This document shows positions 35,217 to 46,300 of a DNA stretch of 64,000 bases, in pieces. Within the stretch, counting starts at the first letter, position 1, and each line of letters opens with the position of its first letter. The stretch is taken from positions 101,822,501 through 101,886,500 of the forward strand of contig JAZBRS010000020.1 in the NCBI GenBank assembly GCA_037176725.1. Reading direction: 5' to 3'. A program made the translations under genes and the position numbers. The DNA comes from Posidonia oceanica (taxonomy: Eukaryota; Streptophyta; Magnoliopsida; Alismatales; Posidoniaceae). The notes beneath the pieces were generated by a model. It was not told the origin of the DNA, ran no database searches, and saw only the letters and a list, made by a program, of their open reading frames with translations.

Positions 35217-36650
35217 GTTTGATGCATTGAATTAAATTACAGCAAGTTATTTTATTTACTTTCAGGTCCAGCTTTCAATTGAAATCATTTAATTTCTGCT
35301 TTTAAATTTACTGCATTACATTTCAGTCCTCAAGTATATTTATTTTGCATGTTAGTCCTGCAGTTGGTTTGAAAATCATTTAATCTAGAATTAAAATCAT
35401 ATTGCATTGAATTAAAATGTTGCAGGTTTTCATATTTACTTTCTAGCCCTCTTTCAGTTGATAAATCATTTAAATGTCATTAGAAACATATTGCATTGAA
35501 TTAAAATGCTGCAGGTTTTCATATTTACTTTTTAGTCCTATTTCAATCGATAAATCATTTAAATGTCATTTAGAATCATATTGCGTTATGATAAACTACT
35601 ACATGTTTCATTTATTGCACTTTAGTCCACAAACCATGCATTTAATCATTTAAATCACATTTTTTATCTTACTGCATTACATTTTAGTCCAACATTTTAG
35701 TTTAATTGCATATAAGTCTAGAGCATGCATTCACAGCATTTAAATGTCATCTTTTATCTTAATACATTGCATTTTCATCCTGTCTTTTATTTCATTTGCA
35801 CATCAGTCCTATTCTGTTGTAGATTTCGTTTAATTCATGTTTTAAAACTATATTGCATTGCAGAAAAATCCAAAAATATGTTTTAATTGCATGTTAATCC
35901 TATCAATTGTGAATCAGTCATTTAATTTTGCATTTTACCTTACTGCATTGCATAAAAATCCAGAAAAATATTGTAATTGCATTTAAGTTTATCTACAGTT
36001 CATCATTCATTTAATTCTGCATTTTAACCTTATTGCATTGCATAAAAGTCCAGAATCATGTTTTAATTGCAAATCAATCATCAGAGCATTCATTCATGTC
36101 ATTTAAATCTGGTTTTTTATCTTATTGCATTGCAGAAAAACCCAGAAAAATGTTGTAATTGCATATCAGTCCATATTGCTTTGAATCACTCATTTAAATT
36201 CTGTTTGAACTATATTGCATTGTTGTTTCGTCCAATAACTTGTTTTTATTGCATTTAGGTCCAATTTGCATCCATACATCATTTAAGTTGCATTTTTGAA
36301 CCATATTGCATTGCTTAAATGTCCTCCATGTTTTTAAAATTACATGTAGGTCCTTTTATTGCTTTATCGCATGCCCGCCTTTTGTTTAACATTGTATTTG
36401 GCTCCATACTCTGCTGCATCTACATTTTAGCATGCATTTGTCTTGTTGCATTGCATTTTGCCATGTTTTTGCATGTAGGCCCCTGCATTTTATTCTAATT
36501 GCCTTTAGGCCCCTGTATTTCATGTTTTTGCATGTAGACCCTGCATTTTATTCTAATTGCACTTAGACCCCTGCATTTTCCTTTAATTGCACTTAGGCCC
36601 CTGCAGTTCTCTGTAATTGCACCTAGGCCCTTGTCTTTGCATCTTTACAT
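35217..36650. repeat. Tandem repeats inside the 4.5-kb LTR
   Basis: About a dozen diverged units of roughly 90 bp, with a ttgcattgaattaaaatg core and a tagtcc box, run to about 36360. Then from about 36470 come shorter units of about 35 bp with core ttaggcccctgcatttt. Confidence 0.8.
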
Positions 36651-38408
36651 GCATAACATCCCCGTATCATTCCATACTACACCATTGCACTTGTTTGAGC
36701 ATTGTTAGCCTCATTGCATGTAGGACACCCTGCATTGCACACACATAGGGGTCATTTGCACTTAGGCCCCCACTTAGATCACTTTTTCTGGTCCTTGAGC
36801 CATCTGACTTGAAACCTGAATAACTTTTGATCGGATCATTGGATCTTCACGATCTAATTATTCAGGTCTTCCTGGTTGAATGATCTTTCATTCTAACCAA
36901 AGTTATTTCAGATCAGGCCTCAGATCTTCAAGATAAATCCATCTGAATCACTACATATCACTTATTGCTTGTCACTTTCACTGCATGCATTGTTTTCGTG
37001 CCCTGCTTTCTCGTGCATGTAGATTAGGGTTTTCCGCCCCTATTTTCTTCCCCTTTGCTTGTTTTACACTTGCATTGTGTGGTTTTACTTGGCTTTTTTG
37101 CCCTTGTCTCCTTTTCCCCTTTGCAAGTTGAACTTGCAATGCGTGGTTTTATCGGCGTTTTGCTTTACCGCCTGCATTTGCATTAGGGCAGTGATGCTTA
37201 CTGTCTGGAGTTCTCACGAACTAGGGTTCACCTAGTTCGGAACACTGACAACGCTGCTGAGCACATAGGTTGCATGTTTATTTTCTTCGTGCATCACATC
37301 ACTTAGAGCGTACATTTGGGCAAATAATCACAACATACATGGCATTTAGCCATTCAGGCATACCTTTTAGCAATCATAGCATGGCATTAGCATTCCTCGT
37401 CCCTTGGACGTGTGGTTAAAGGCAATCACTTGTCGAATTCCTACAAATGCGAGCATTTAGCCAAGAAAGACCGATTCCAGGCATGTAGGGGGTGCCTAAC
37501 ACCTTCCCTGCACGTAACAGGAGTCCTTGCCCTTTCTCTGGCCTATAGTGACCATTTTGCCCTCATCCTTGGCACGAGTCATCCATTTCGCATAGCATTG
37601 CATTCATTTGCTTGTTTTCTATGCTTTTCCTTGGTTTTCCTCGCCTTCCCAATAATAGACTAGGTGGCGACTCCCTTTTGTCTTATCTTTTTTTTATTCG
37701 TGTTTTCCCGGTGTTTTCGAGTTGAGTTTCTCCTTGGATTCGTTGCTGATCGCGACTTCCCTCCCTCTCTCACGGCACGATCGCATCGCGAGCTATGGCA
37801 GCGTTGCGAGGCCCGCCGTGGGCCCAAGCGGCGGATGGTCACAATCGCTTGTAGGTTGCTTATCTGGAGAGTGAACTGAAGGAGCAGGCTGGTGACTTCA
37901 TTGCTGCTAGCTTCGTTGGGAGGTTGGAGGAGCTGGAGGGGACCGTTGCTTCTCAGGCTGCTCGGATCTGGGAGTTGGAATAGCAGGAGGGGACTGTTGC
38001 TTCTCAGGCTGCTCGACTCCAGGAGCTGGAGCAGCAAGGTGCTGACAGGGATGCTGAGATTGCCCGGACTCAGGCAGTATGATTTGATTCAGCGTTCTTT
38101 TATTTCTACGTCCCTGCTTGTGTTTGATATTTTGATCATTTCCTTTCTCAGAGTTTGCGAGGCACGAAGGTGTTCGCCTCTTAGCTTCAGCAGAGCTAGG
38201 GCACTACCGGGTGTATGCCTACGAGTCTAGTGCCAGGTTGGGGGAGACCGTTCCTCCTGCACCGAGCTACCAGTCAAGTAGCCACCGCTCCCGATCTGTT
38301 TCCAGGGCTCCGTCGGGCCTTTCCGTTTGTCAGTCGCCTTGGCCTCCTACAGCTCCTTCTCCGGCTCCTCCTTCAGCTCCTAAGGATGAGGGAGAGAGTG
38401 GTTCTTAG

Positions 38409-38849
38409 TTCTTGTACTTCAGGGGTATGCCCCGGTGATCTTGTAGAACAGTTATATTTTGAAATGATATAGATTTCTGCGCACTCAGCAAAACTAGTCA
38501 AATGTCTCTTTTAAAATACCTTTCTCGGAGTTAAAATGAACTTAAGTGACCAATATAGCAAAATAATGGCCCTTAATTCAAATTAACTTGAAACCAGCAT
38601 ATTCATGTGAAATAAGATGTAAATGGCATAGTTGTAAAGAAAGATTTCACCTGGAAGCTTTAAAATCAAGTTTTGAAGTTGTCGACGCCTTAGCGAGCCA
38701 TTAACTTGATGAAATGAGTAACCCATGATTCTGAATGACCCGGATGTCCAAAAAAATATGAAACCAACACTCACACATGTATTTCAACTTACTTAAACCC
38801 ATGGGACTGATAAAAATGGTTTATGCAACTTAATCACAGATTAGGGGGT
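38409..38849. other. Spacer of element A left of the element B insertion
   Basis: This is the 3' flank of PMD gene 2 and nothing coding was recognised. It continues at 60874 once element B is removed. Confidence 0.6.
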
Positions 38850-40428
38850 TGTAGTGTGGAATTTGGGGGGTGTGTTTTGAGAAGATGTCGGCGCTTCCAC
38901 GTACATCGTCAACTCCGTTGTGATCGCCACTCGCCTTTGGGTAGACAAGACACCTGGGGGGAGATTATGATGATGTGGGTCCTCGGACCACTAGATCGAC
39001 GGCAGGATATCGTCTAGCGGCTTCCTCATGCTACATAAATTCCTTCCTTTCCTTCAAAACAAAACAACATAGATCTAAATTAGCTCAAGTGCAGTAGTTA
39101 GCAACCGAAGTGAATGAAACGACATAACTAAAAGAAAACAAATACTGACCGGGGGTTGTTCCCCGCATGCATATGCTATGGGTCCTATGTTAAGGAATGT
39201 AAAAAAATGCAGTAAGAAATTAGATTGGAGGAAGATACTCCCTTTCACCCTTATGCTGTATGCAATGAGGTTGGAAGGAAGCACGGTCGGAGCTCTGGCG
39301 TAGTTGAAGATTTCTGGGATCGAAGGTAGAAGCTCAAGTTGGTAGCCTATTGGGGAGAGGAGATAGAGTTTCTGGATTGGAAATCTAGCTCTCTGAAGGT
39401 GGCTCACAACTAACAGGGCTCTACCTCTTTTGGAAATTCCTCTCTGGGGGAAGGATTTCTCTCTCAAAAATTCCGACCAGGGGGGATTTCTCTCTCAAAA
39501 ATTCCGACCCTCAAACCACCAGCCTAGAAGGTCTATTTATAGACTCTAGGGGGTGAGGACGGTTGGAGTTCAGAAAATTCTAGAAAAATGGCAATTAAGG
39601 TTAGTCACCGGTTCAGGTGGCGACTAAGACTAGCAACCGCTTAGTCAAAGTGTGGGAGGACCCGGGAACGAGGCCATGACTGTTAGTCGCTGGTTGAGCT
39701 GGTGCCTAACGGTCGAGGGGGGAGTGGGAAATAACTATGGAAGAGTGGTTCAAAAGGAGCCACGATTGTTAGTCGCCGCATGGAGTGACGCCTAATGGTC
39801 AAGGATCGTGGGAAGACCGAGGCAGTTCCATAACCGCTCAGCTGCCTGATGAGCTGGCGCCTGAGGGTTGAGGGGATCATGGGAAGCAACCGCTGCCCAC
39901 GATCGCCCAGTCGCCTTTCCAGGTGGTGTCCAGGTGGGTCGCCTCCTCAGATGGCTTTTGACTGAGGCGCTTCCTCAGATGGCTTCTAGAGAAGTCTGCT
40001 AGGCAATGGGTGATGGGCCTAGTTGCTGCTTTAGGTGGCAACTATATGAGTCACCTCCCCAACTGGCTACTATCAAGCTTAGGTCATTTCTAGCCCTTTT
40101 TCCGGATTTTTGTCAAAGGAAACATGATAGAAGGCCGGAAAACTACAGATAGTCTATGAAATCAAGGAGGCATCTCTGTTAACTCAAATCTAATTTTAAA
40201 TCTGAGTAGAAGTGAAGGATACCCAGGGTACTCGGACTTGTTACGAGCCTAAGTGAGTTAGCCCTGCCACAGCCAACAACCTGAGTCTAGGTAGGATCAA
40301 ATGATGCTTTAAAGAAGTCAAGGAATATCTGGAAGACGCGTTATCAAAACTTAGGCACGAGATTTGGGGCGCCTCAAGGTTTCTACCTTCAAAAGAACTC
40401 TCAGAAATGCGAAAATAGGATATCTACA
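38850..40428 (-). repeat. 3' LTR of element B (1579 bp)
   Basis: It begins TGTAGTGTGG and ends GATATCTACA on the plus strand. A minus-strand TATA box (complement of tctatttatag) is at 39531-39541. It carries a 33-bp internal duplication around ggatttctctctcaaaaatt (about 39450-39500) absent from the other LTR. A primer-site-like tgatcgccactc is embedded at 38921-38932. Confidence 0.96.
39601..40073. repeat. Nine 27-bp inverted-repeat modules (9-9-9) in element B's 3' LTR
   Basis: Units start at 39601, 39683, 39769, 39838, 39907, 39935, 39963, 40019 and 40047. A 19-bp short form occupies 39628-39646. Best example: arms TTAGTCACC and GGCGACTAA around ggttcaggt, which becomes a perfect pair, TTAGTCGCC with GGCGACTAA, in the other LTR. 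Each unit keeps 9-bp arm, 9-bp spacer, 9-bp arm. They lie upstream of the LTR's TATA box. Confidence 0.94.
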
Positions 40429-40446
40429 GATGCCCCTCCTTGGAGT
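40429..40446 (-). other. Polypurine tract of element B
   Basis: On the minus strand this reads actccaaggaggggcatc directly before TGTAGATATCC, the start of the 3' LTR. Confidence 0.75.
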
Positions 40447-41268
40447 TGATCTTGGAACAAGATCGGGTCCAAGGCAAGAACGATGTTCTATTGAGCATTT
40501 CCTGAAAAGGGGAACTCCATCTCAAACAATTTTGCCACTAAAGTAGCCAAAGGAAAGATAAAAAGAGGGTTTAAATCGCCGTTAAATTGGAGACTCAAGC
40601 ATGGAGGGGTCAAGTCGGTTTCGGATCTTGTGTCGCAGCCGAAGTCAAGACCAGGTCAACCATGTGTCTTCCAACGGGCAAGCACTAAGGAGGAAATCGT
40701 GGGATGTTATTCCGGCACGATCGAAAGGAGAGTGTGGCATCTTGTTTGAGACTTCACTCAAATAGGAATTGATAAGAGGATAGGTATGAACTGGGTTGAC
40801 TCTAGGAGAATCATATGCCTAAAGGGTTTCTAACACTCTTGAAGAACAATGCTCCGTCCATGCTCCACTTCCAATGGTATGAGAAAATGCATGGATGCAT
40901 GATTCAAACACACGATGATAATGCAAGGTCAACATGCAATGCAATGAATGGTCCATATGCTAGGTTAGGCCGGTGGGGTACGGTTGGTCCCAAACCATAT
41001 GGACATATGCAAAATGAATGAATGCAATTCGTTGTGGTCAGGTGTTTTCCGTCCTTGAGTGTGACCAGCACTCTCTGGAAAGGACTGTCGTCCCACAGCT
41101 CGATTTGGCAAGTAAAGAGGTTCCGTGCAAAGAGAACCAGGTGAGGGAGTGAACCCTTTATTTGCCAACCCAATGTGTCGTCTGGTGTTCGCAGTGGTTG
41201 CGGCAGGTGGTGCGTGAACTCAAGGCAAGAGTTCACTCTTTGGCTTCACAGTAGTCTGTTCTGATGGG
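40447..41268. other. Spacer between element B's 3' LTR and its first antisense gene
   Basis: No gene. At about 41036-41120 there is one copy of the unit that is tandemly repeated in element A at 26615-27100, recognisable by tggtcaggtgttttccgt and the ggactgtcgtcc stretch. Confidence 0.6.
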
Positions 41269-41323
41269 TTAGTCGCCTTTGTAATGGGCGGTTGTGCTAG
41301 TCGCCGGTTGTTGGGGCGACGTG
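41269..41323. repeat. Two 27-bp modules upstream of PMD gene 1 of element B
   Basis: Units 41269-41295 (arms TTAGTCGCC and GGCGGTTGT) and 41297-41323 (arms CTAGTCGCC and GGCGACGTG). A gataaaag TATA-like box follows at about 41384 and the gene's ATG is at 41450. Confidence 0.92.
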
Positions 41324-41449
41324 TGATCTCCTAGTTTATTTAATTCAAAAACCGTTTTAAACCCTGATTCTTTTGATAAGGGGAGATAAAAGACGGCCGT
41401 CCTTGCTTTTTAGGAAGCATTCTACACAAGTAAACCCCTTATCTTGACC

Positions 41450-42808
41450 ATGAAGCTTCCTTCCTTCTCTTCTTCGACCTTCCAAGTGAAGAGGGTGGTT
41501 GATATCCCCAACCACTTGATGAAAGCTATCCGAGATGATCAGGTATGTCCTCCTCTTGGTCTTTGCATGCTTTCTTTGTGGTTTAGCCTCTGAAGGTTGC
41601 TTGTTTAGGCCGTAGTGAACCTCACGGGATGCCCGGATTTCCACAATTCTTTTCAGTATACTCTACCGTGGGTGGCTGGCTTGATCATTCATGCAGAGAA
41701 TAACAGGCATCTCTTCGGGTGTAGTGGTTTCGACAAGCTACTTGATTTGATTCGCACGCCTGCGCCTTGGCCACTGTTGCATGCCTTGATGGCTTTCTGG
41801 AATGGTTCTTCCAATACCTTCAATCTTCCTTGTGGGGAGACGTTGATCACATGTGAGGAGGTGTCCTCTTTGCTTGGGTTGGCGGCAGAATCTACTGAGG
41901 CTGCAGATGATCGCTTCGCCATTTCTGTTGAGACAGTGGGCTCCAGGAAGATAGGCAGGTATCTAGCAATGGATCAGGAGGCTAGCAAGGCTTTGATGCA
42001 CTCGGGGAGACTCTTTCTTTGAGGCCTGTGGGAGGTTCTTAGCACCAGGCAACTTGCTGAAGCTAAGCTGAGGAAGTGCTTGTTTGTAGTAGTCGGCGAC
42101 CTTGCCTTGTTTGTAGATGCAAATTTCACAATGGATCTTCACCATGTGGATCTCCTGATGTTGGTGGCTGTTCGTCCAGATTTGTGCTTGGCTCCTACTG
42201 TGTTGGCTTACACCATGGAGGGGCTCACCAGTGCCTCTTGTTCAGGGAAATTCTTTGGTTCTCCACTGCTGCTACATAGGTGGTTCATGTCTCATTGCTG
42301 TTGTGATACAGATTTTACAGGCTTGAGCTTCCATGACTGCATTCTCCGCCTTGGACGCTTGTCACTATAGGATTTTGACTTCGTTCCGAAGCTGCCTGGA
42401 GATCATAAGGCACGGGTGATGAGCACAGTTCACAGTGACCTTGAGCTCATCCTGGTGGGTGCCACATCGTTAGTATTGTATCCCATCCATCGTTGTCCAC
42501 GTCTGCTGAATCAGGAGCTAGTTGTCCAGGCTGATGCAGTTCTGACCCCTCCGATCCACGTTCGCAAGGAAGATGATGACCGGGATGAGCGGATGGTCTT
42601 GGAGTACATTGCACGTTGGGTTTACATTGGCAGACGAGTGTCTCTAAGTGCGCCTTGGCTTTCTGCAACTGCTCGGGAGTCCTAGGAGGCGAGGTATGTG
42701 AAGTGGTATGCACGGTGCTGCCCCACTCCTCAGAAGTATGTTGATGACAGGCGGGAATTCCTGAAGATGCTTGGGCTCAACTACTCGAGCATGGCAATGC
42801 ATGGTTGA
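41450..42808 (+). pseudogene. PMD-like additional gene 1 of element B, antisense to gag-pol
   Basis: Exon 1 (41450-41542, 31 codons) encodes a short N-terminus ending LMKAIRDDQ. A gt-ag intron covers 41543-41608 and exon 2 starts at 41609 in phase 0. Exon 2 contains APWPLLHALMAFWN and ETLITCEEVSSLLGL, the W-x-LL-x-AL-x-x-W and LT-x-E-x-V-x-x-LLGL pattern of plant mobile domain (aminotransferase-like) proteins. A further conserved block is PLLLHRWFMSH. The frame is continuous to 42808 except for three nonsense codons (42020 TGA, 42368 TAG, 42683 TAG). Each is explicable as a C-to-T change of CGA or CAG. It is homologous to the genes at 28855 and 61275. Its role is unknown; nuclear DNA association is inferred from the family. 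Confidence 0.75.
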
Positions 42809-43012
42809 TTTAAATGTTAATTTTAAGTTGAGTTGAATCATGTCTTAGTTTTAAGTTCAAGTTTGGGTTGAATTATGTTTCTGTCCTTGAATTTGAGTTT
42901 GGGGTTGAATTACATTTTAGCTTCTGAGTTGTGTTTTGTCATTTGTTAATGTATAGGCTTGTGTTTTAGAGGAGATTTGAAGGAAGAAACCCTCTGCTGT
43001 TATTAGCCGCCG

Positions 43013-43178
43013 CTCAATATGGCGTCTGGACCAGTCGCCTCCTTTTAGGGCGTCCAGTGTCGCGCCTCCCTTGAGGGTTCAAACTGAGGCGGGAAAGTTG
43101 CCGCGTGCGATGCTGAAGGGTCAGTCGCCGATTACGGAGGCGCCCGTCTGAGTCGCCTCTTCTTCTGGCGACCAGGGT
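43013..43178. repeat. 27-bp modules upstream of PMD gene 2 of element B
   Basis: Clear 9-9-9 units start at 43013 (arms TTAGCCGCC and GGCGTCTGG) and 43041 (CCAGTCGCC and GGCGTCCAG). Two more follow in about 43120-43178 (TCAGTCGCC with GGCGCCCGT, and TGAGTCGCC with GGCGACCAG). They precede the putative first exon of the next gene. Confidence 0.9.
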
Positions 43179-43352
43179 ATGAGTCAGTTGCAAAACTGGA
43201 CCGTTACCCCTTTGTTCCAGAGCTTCCAACTCTTTTCTTTTCCTTCTCCTTCGTCTGGCAGTGCTCTCCGGTGTTTCGACGGCAATCTCAAGCGTGGTGC
43301 GGCAGCTTCCGGTGGTACAACGGCTTCGCTTCCCCTTCCTCCCCATTCTCCA

Positions 43353-46300
43353 ATGGCAAGCGGCGGCAACGGAGGTGACGCGAGCGGTGGCGGTTCGGAC
43401 GGTGGTTCTTGGCGGCGAAGGAGGTACCATCCTCCATCTTCCTCTCCCCTTGTTCTTGTGACGTGGTCGGCGGGATCTGTAGCCGACCGTGACTTCGCCG
43501 GAGGAGGGCCGTCGGCGGGCAGTAGCAAGCTTTAGGGCTTCTTGCCCTTTTTTTTTTGTTTTCTTATTGTTAATCCTGTTAATTTGGATGAGTTAGAATG
43601 GTTTCAGGTTTCGAACTCATCACAGAAATTTTTAATTTAGGTTTATTGTGGACATTTTAATTTCAGTTTTAGTTTAATTAAGATTCAGTTTTTAATTAAA
43701 GTCCAGTTTCAGTTTTGGTTCAATGAATTCAGTTTTTGGTTGAAATTTGAAATTCCGTTTCTTGGTTAAATTCTATTTTTGGTTAAAGATTCTGTCTTTT
43801 GGTTAAACCTGGATTCTTAAGTTCTAATTGTGGAATTTTTTAGATTTAAATTTGGCTTAGTTGTGGAAGCTTATATTTAAATTTAGTTGTGGAAATTTAG
43901 GTTTAAACTTAATTTGGTTTAAGTTCATGGAAAATTGGTTTAAATTTAGGCTTTAATTCAATTATTTAGAGTTATGCTTTAAATGTTAAAATGATGATGT
44001 GAATGTGAAAGGGGAATGGTAATTTTTATGTGGAATGTGAACGGAAATCCATTTTTATGGAGATTTGGACGTTTATTTAGTCTTTTTTATGGAAATGTGC
44101 ATGTATGTTGTTGATTTGCAAGAAAATGAAAATTTTTTTGTTGAAATTATAGGGGAGGTTATGGCAAATTTTTCCCAGAAATGGAAGAGATTTAAATGGA
44201 ATTTAGATTAATTTTTGGAGACTTTATGGAATTAATTTTTGGAGACTTTATGGAATGTAGATTAATTTTTGGAGACTGTAGATTAATTTTTGGAGACTTT
44301 ATGGAATGTTAATGGTATTTTTGTTACCTAAATGGATTAATGAAAGCCTTAAGTTGGTTTAGAGTTGGATTTTTAATTTTTGAATTTTAGGGTCAAAGTT
44401 GGGGTTTAAAGATGATCTCTTTCTTTTTTTTTAGAACTTTAAAAGGATGAATTTCTAAAGGTGGATTTTAAAGGACGGATTTTAAAGATTGATTTCAAGG
44501 GTGGACTTTTAAAAGATGGACTTTTAAAGTTTGATTTTAGAAGATGGAAAGAAAGATTCTAAAAAGATGGATTTGAAAAAGGAAGATTTTAAAAAGAAAG
44601 ATTTTTTTTTAAAAAAAAAAGAAGATCGATTAAAAAAAGAAGATCGATTAAAAAAAAGATGGATTTAAAAAGAAAGATTTTAAAAAGATGGATTTAAAAA
44701 GATGGATTTTAAAAAAAATGGATTTAAAAAAGATGGATTGAAAAAAGATGGATTGAAAAAAGATCGATTTAAAAAGATGGATTTCAAAAGAAGATCGATT
44801 AAAAAGATTGATTTATAAAAGATGGATTTCAAAAGAACATCGATTTAAAAAGATGGATTTCAAAAGAAGATCGATTTAAAAAGATCAATTTTAAAAGATG
44901 GATTAAAAAGATCGATTTAAAAAAGATCAATTTTAAAAGATGGATTTTAAAAAGGTCGATTTTAAAGTTGAATTAAAGTTGAATTTTAGGAGTTTTAATT
45001 TTAAGGATTTTTAAGGATGAATTTAGAGGGATCATCTTTAAGGACTGAATTTTAAGTTTAAGTGGGTTAGTTAAAGTGATGTCTTTCCTTTCCCTTTTTG
45101 TTGGTTATATAGATTACTTAATGTTCAGGGAAACAATTAAGGGAATTATTAATGACTTTAACTGACTATGCTCTACTTGTGACACCATTTCAGGGCTTCT
45201 GACGAGGAGGCTGAGACGAGGAGGGACGAGGCCGGTCCTTCCACTGCAGAGGCGAGCTCCTCTCGTCCCCGCAAGCTCCGGGCGAGGTGTCCATGTGCGC
45301 CATCTCCTGTCCAGCCTGAGGTTGGTGACGGAGGTGTCCCCGACTCAGGTGCGGTCCCTTCTCCTCCCAGGAGAGCCCGTACAGCGCTAGAGCTCGCAGA
45401 ACTAGGACAAGTGAGGTTATTTTATGTGTTCTTGGCTTTTATTAAGTTACTTTGCTTGATTGTTATTAAGTTACTAATGCTTTAATGTTTTCTTTTATGC
45501 CAGATGCCATTGCCGAGCCGGACGCGCTCTAGCTGGGAGGATTTGCAGGAGACGTACATCAACCTCCTAGAGTTCCAGCAGGCGAGACTTGCGGGGATGG
45601 GCTTCGGCCACTTCTTGGAGATCATGCCCTTTGAGATTCACCTTGGACTTCTGGTTTCTTTTGCTGAGAGGTACAACAGGAGTTCTGGCAGCTTCATCTT
45701 TAGCGTGGGCGAGATGATGATTACTCTGGAGGACGTAGTTCGGCTGGTGGGCTTGAGGATTGACGGAGAGCCTGCGGTGGCGCCTTCGCAGGCCTGCTAT
45801 GGTGACGCGCTAGAGGCCTGTTATGGTGCACGACCTCCCCCTTCTGGTCGTTACCATACACGCGTCAACGTCAAGTGGCTGAAGGACCGACTAGACGACC
45901 TTCTTCTTGTTGACGAGGTGACCCCGGACATAGCGGACCAGCAGCTCCAGCTCTTTTTGTCCATTCTATTTCATAGACTCTTTTTCGGCACATCTTCATA
46001 GATGTTACATGCCGGTTTTGCTCCTCTCCTTCTGCATGTGGAGAGGATTGGTAGATACTCCTGAGGCTCAGCCGTGTTGGTCTATTTGATCTCCCGACTG
46101 GAGTCTTTTGCTGCGGGCAAGACCCGTTCTCTTTCGGGCTGTCTACCCCTTTTTCAGGTTTGTGCTTTACTTATGAGCTTGTTTTCTGTTTAATTGCCTG
46201 CTTCTGACTTGGAATTATTGCTTTGTGTGACAGACCTGGATCTTCGAGCACTTCGTGTACCTCCGACCTGAAGTGCCAGGAGATGGACCCGTCGAGTTTC

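Larger units (their letters stand above)
33331..37843 (+). mobile_element. Solo LTR of an Ogre-like Tat element, 4.5 kb, in an intron of element A's PMD gene 2
   Basis: It starts TGTTAACACC and ends GGATGGTCACA. The flanks accgc (33326-33330) and atcgc (37844-37848) match at four of five bases. The host gene's intron resumes right after it, with a tgtag acceptor and coiled-coil codons. No coding domain is inside. It contains long pyrimidine tracts and tandem repeats, as in very long Ogre LTRs. The sequence tggcgactccc at about 37666, which resembles an Ogre primer site, lies about 170 bp inside the end. An alternative is that the LTR ends there and a piece of leader was retained. Confidence 0.6.
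30634..38408 (+). pseudogene. PMD-plus-coiled-coil additional gene 2 of element A, intron-rich, split by a solo LTR
   Basis: ATG 30634 opens a long Val/Ala/Glu/Thr-rich low-complexity N-terminus, then an acidic stretch. Exons from about 31480 encode a PMD-like region with RMGFGHFLSIPDFPLR, LSLEDMVRLTGLRV and, after an intron, VIWRPYDEGG and QTGRVLRQLG. The last two match the W-R-PY and DRVLRQFG signatures of PMD proteins related to the phosphatase-7 long form. Coiled-coil exons follow at about 33025-33125, 33200-33268 and 37854-38080, then a Pro/Ser-rich tail ending at 38408. Introns have gt-ag ends. A 4.5-kb LTR lies inside the intron between the coiled-coil exons. More than ten in-frame stops are present. 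It is homologous to the gene at 43353-48057. Confidence 0.65.

Noticed and set aside
37664..37680. tggcgactccc as the true primer site of a full-length element starting at 33331
   Set aside because: The host gene resumes at 37844 with a near-match target duplication and no internal retroelement genes follow, so a solo LTR fits better; not excluded.
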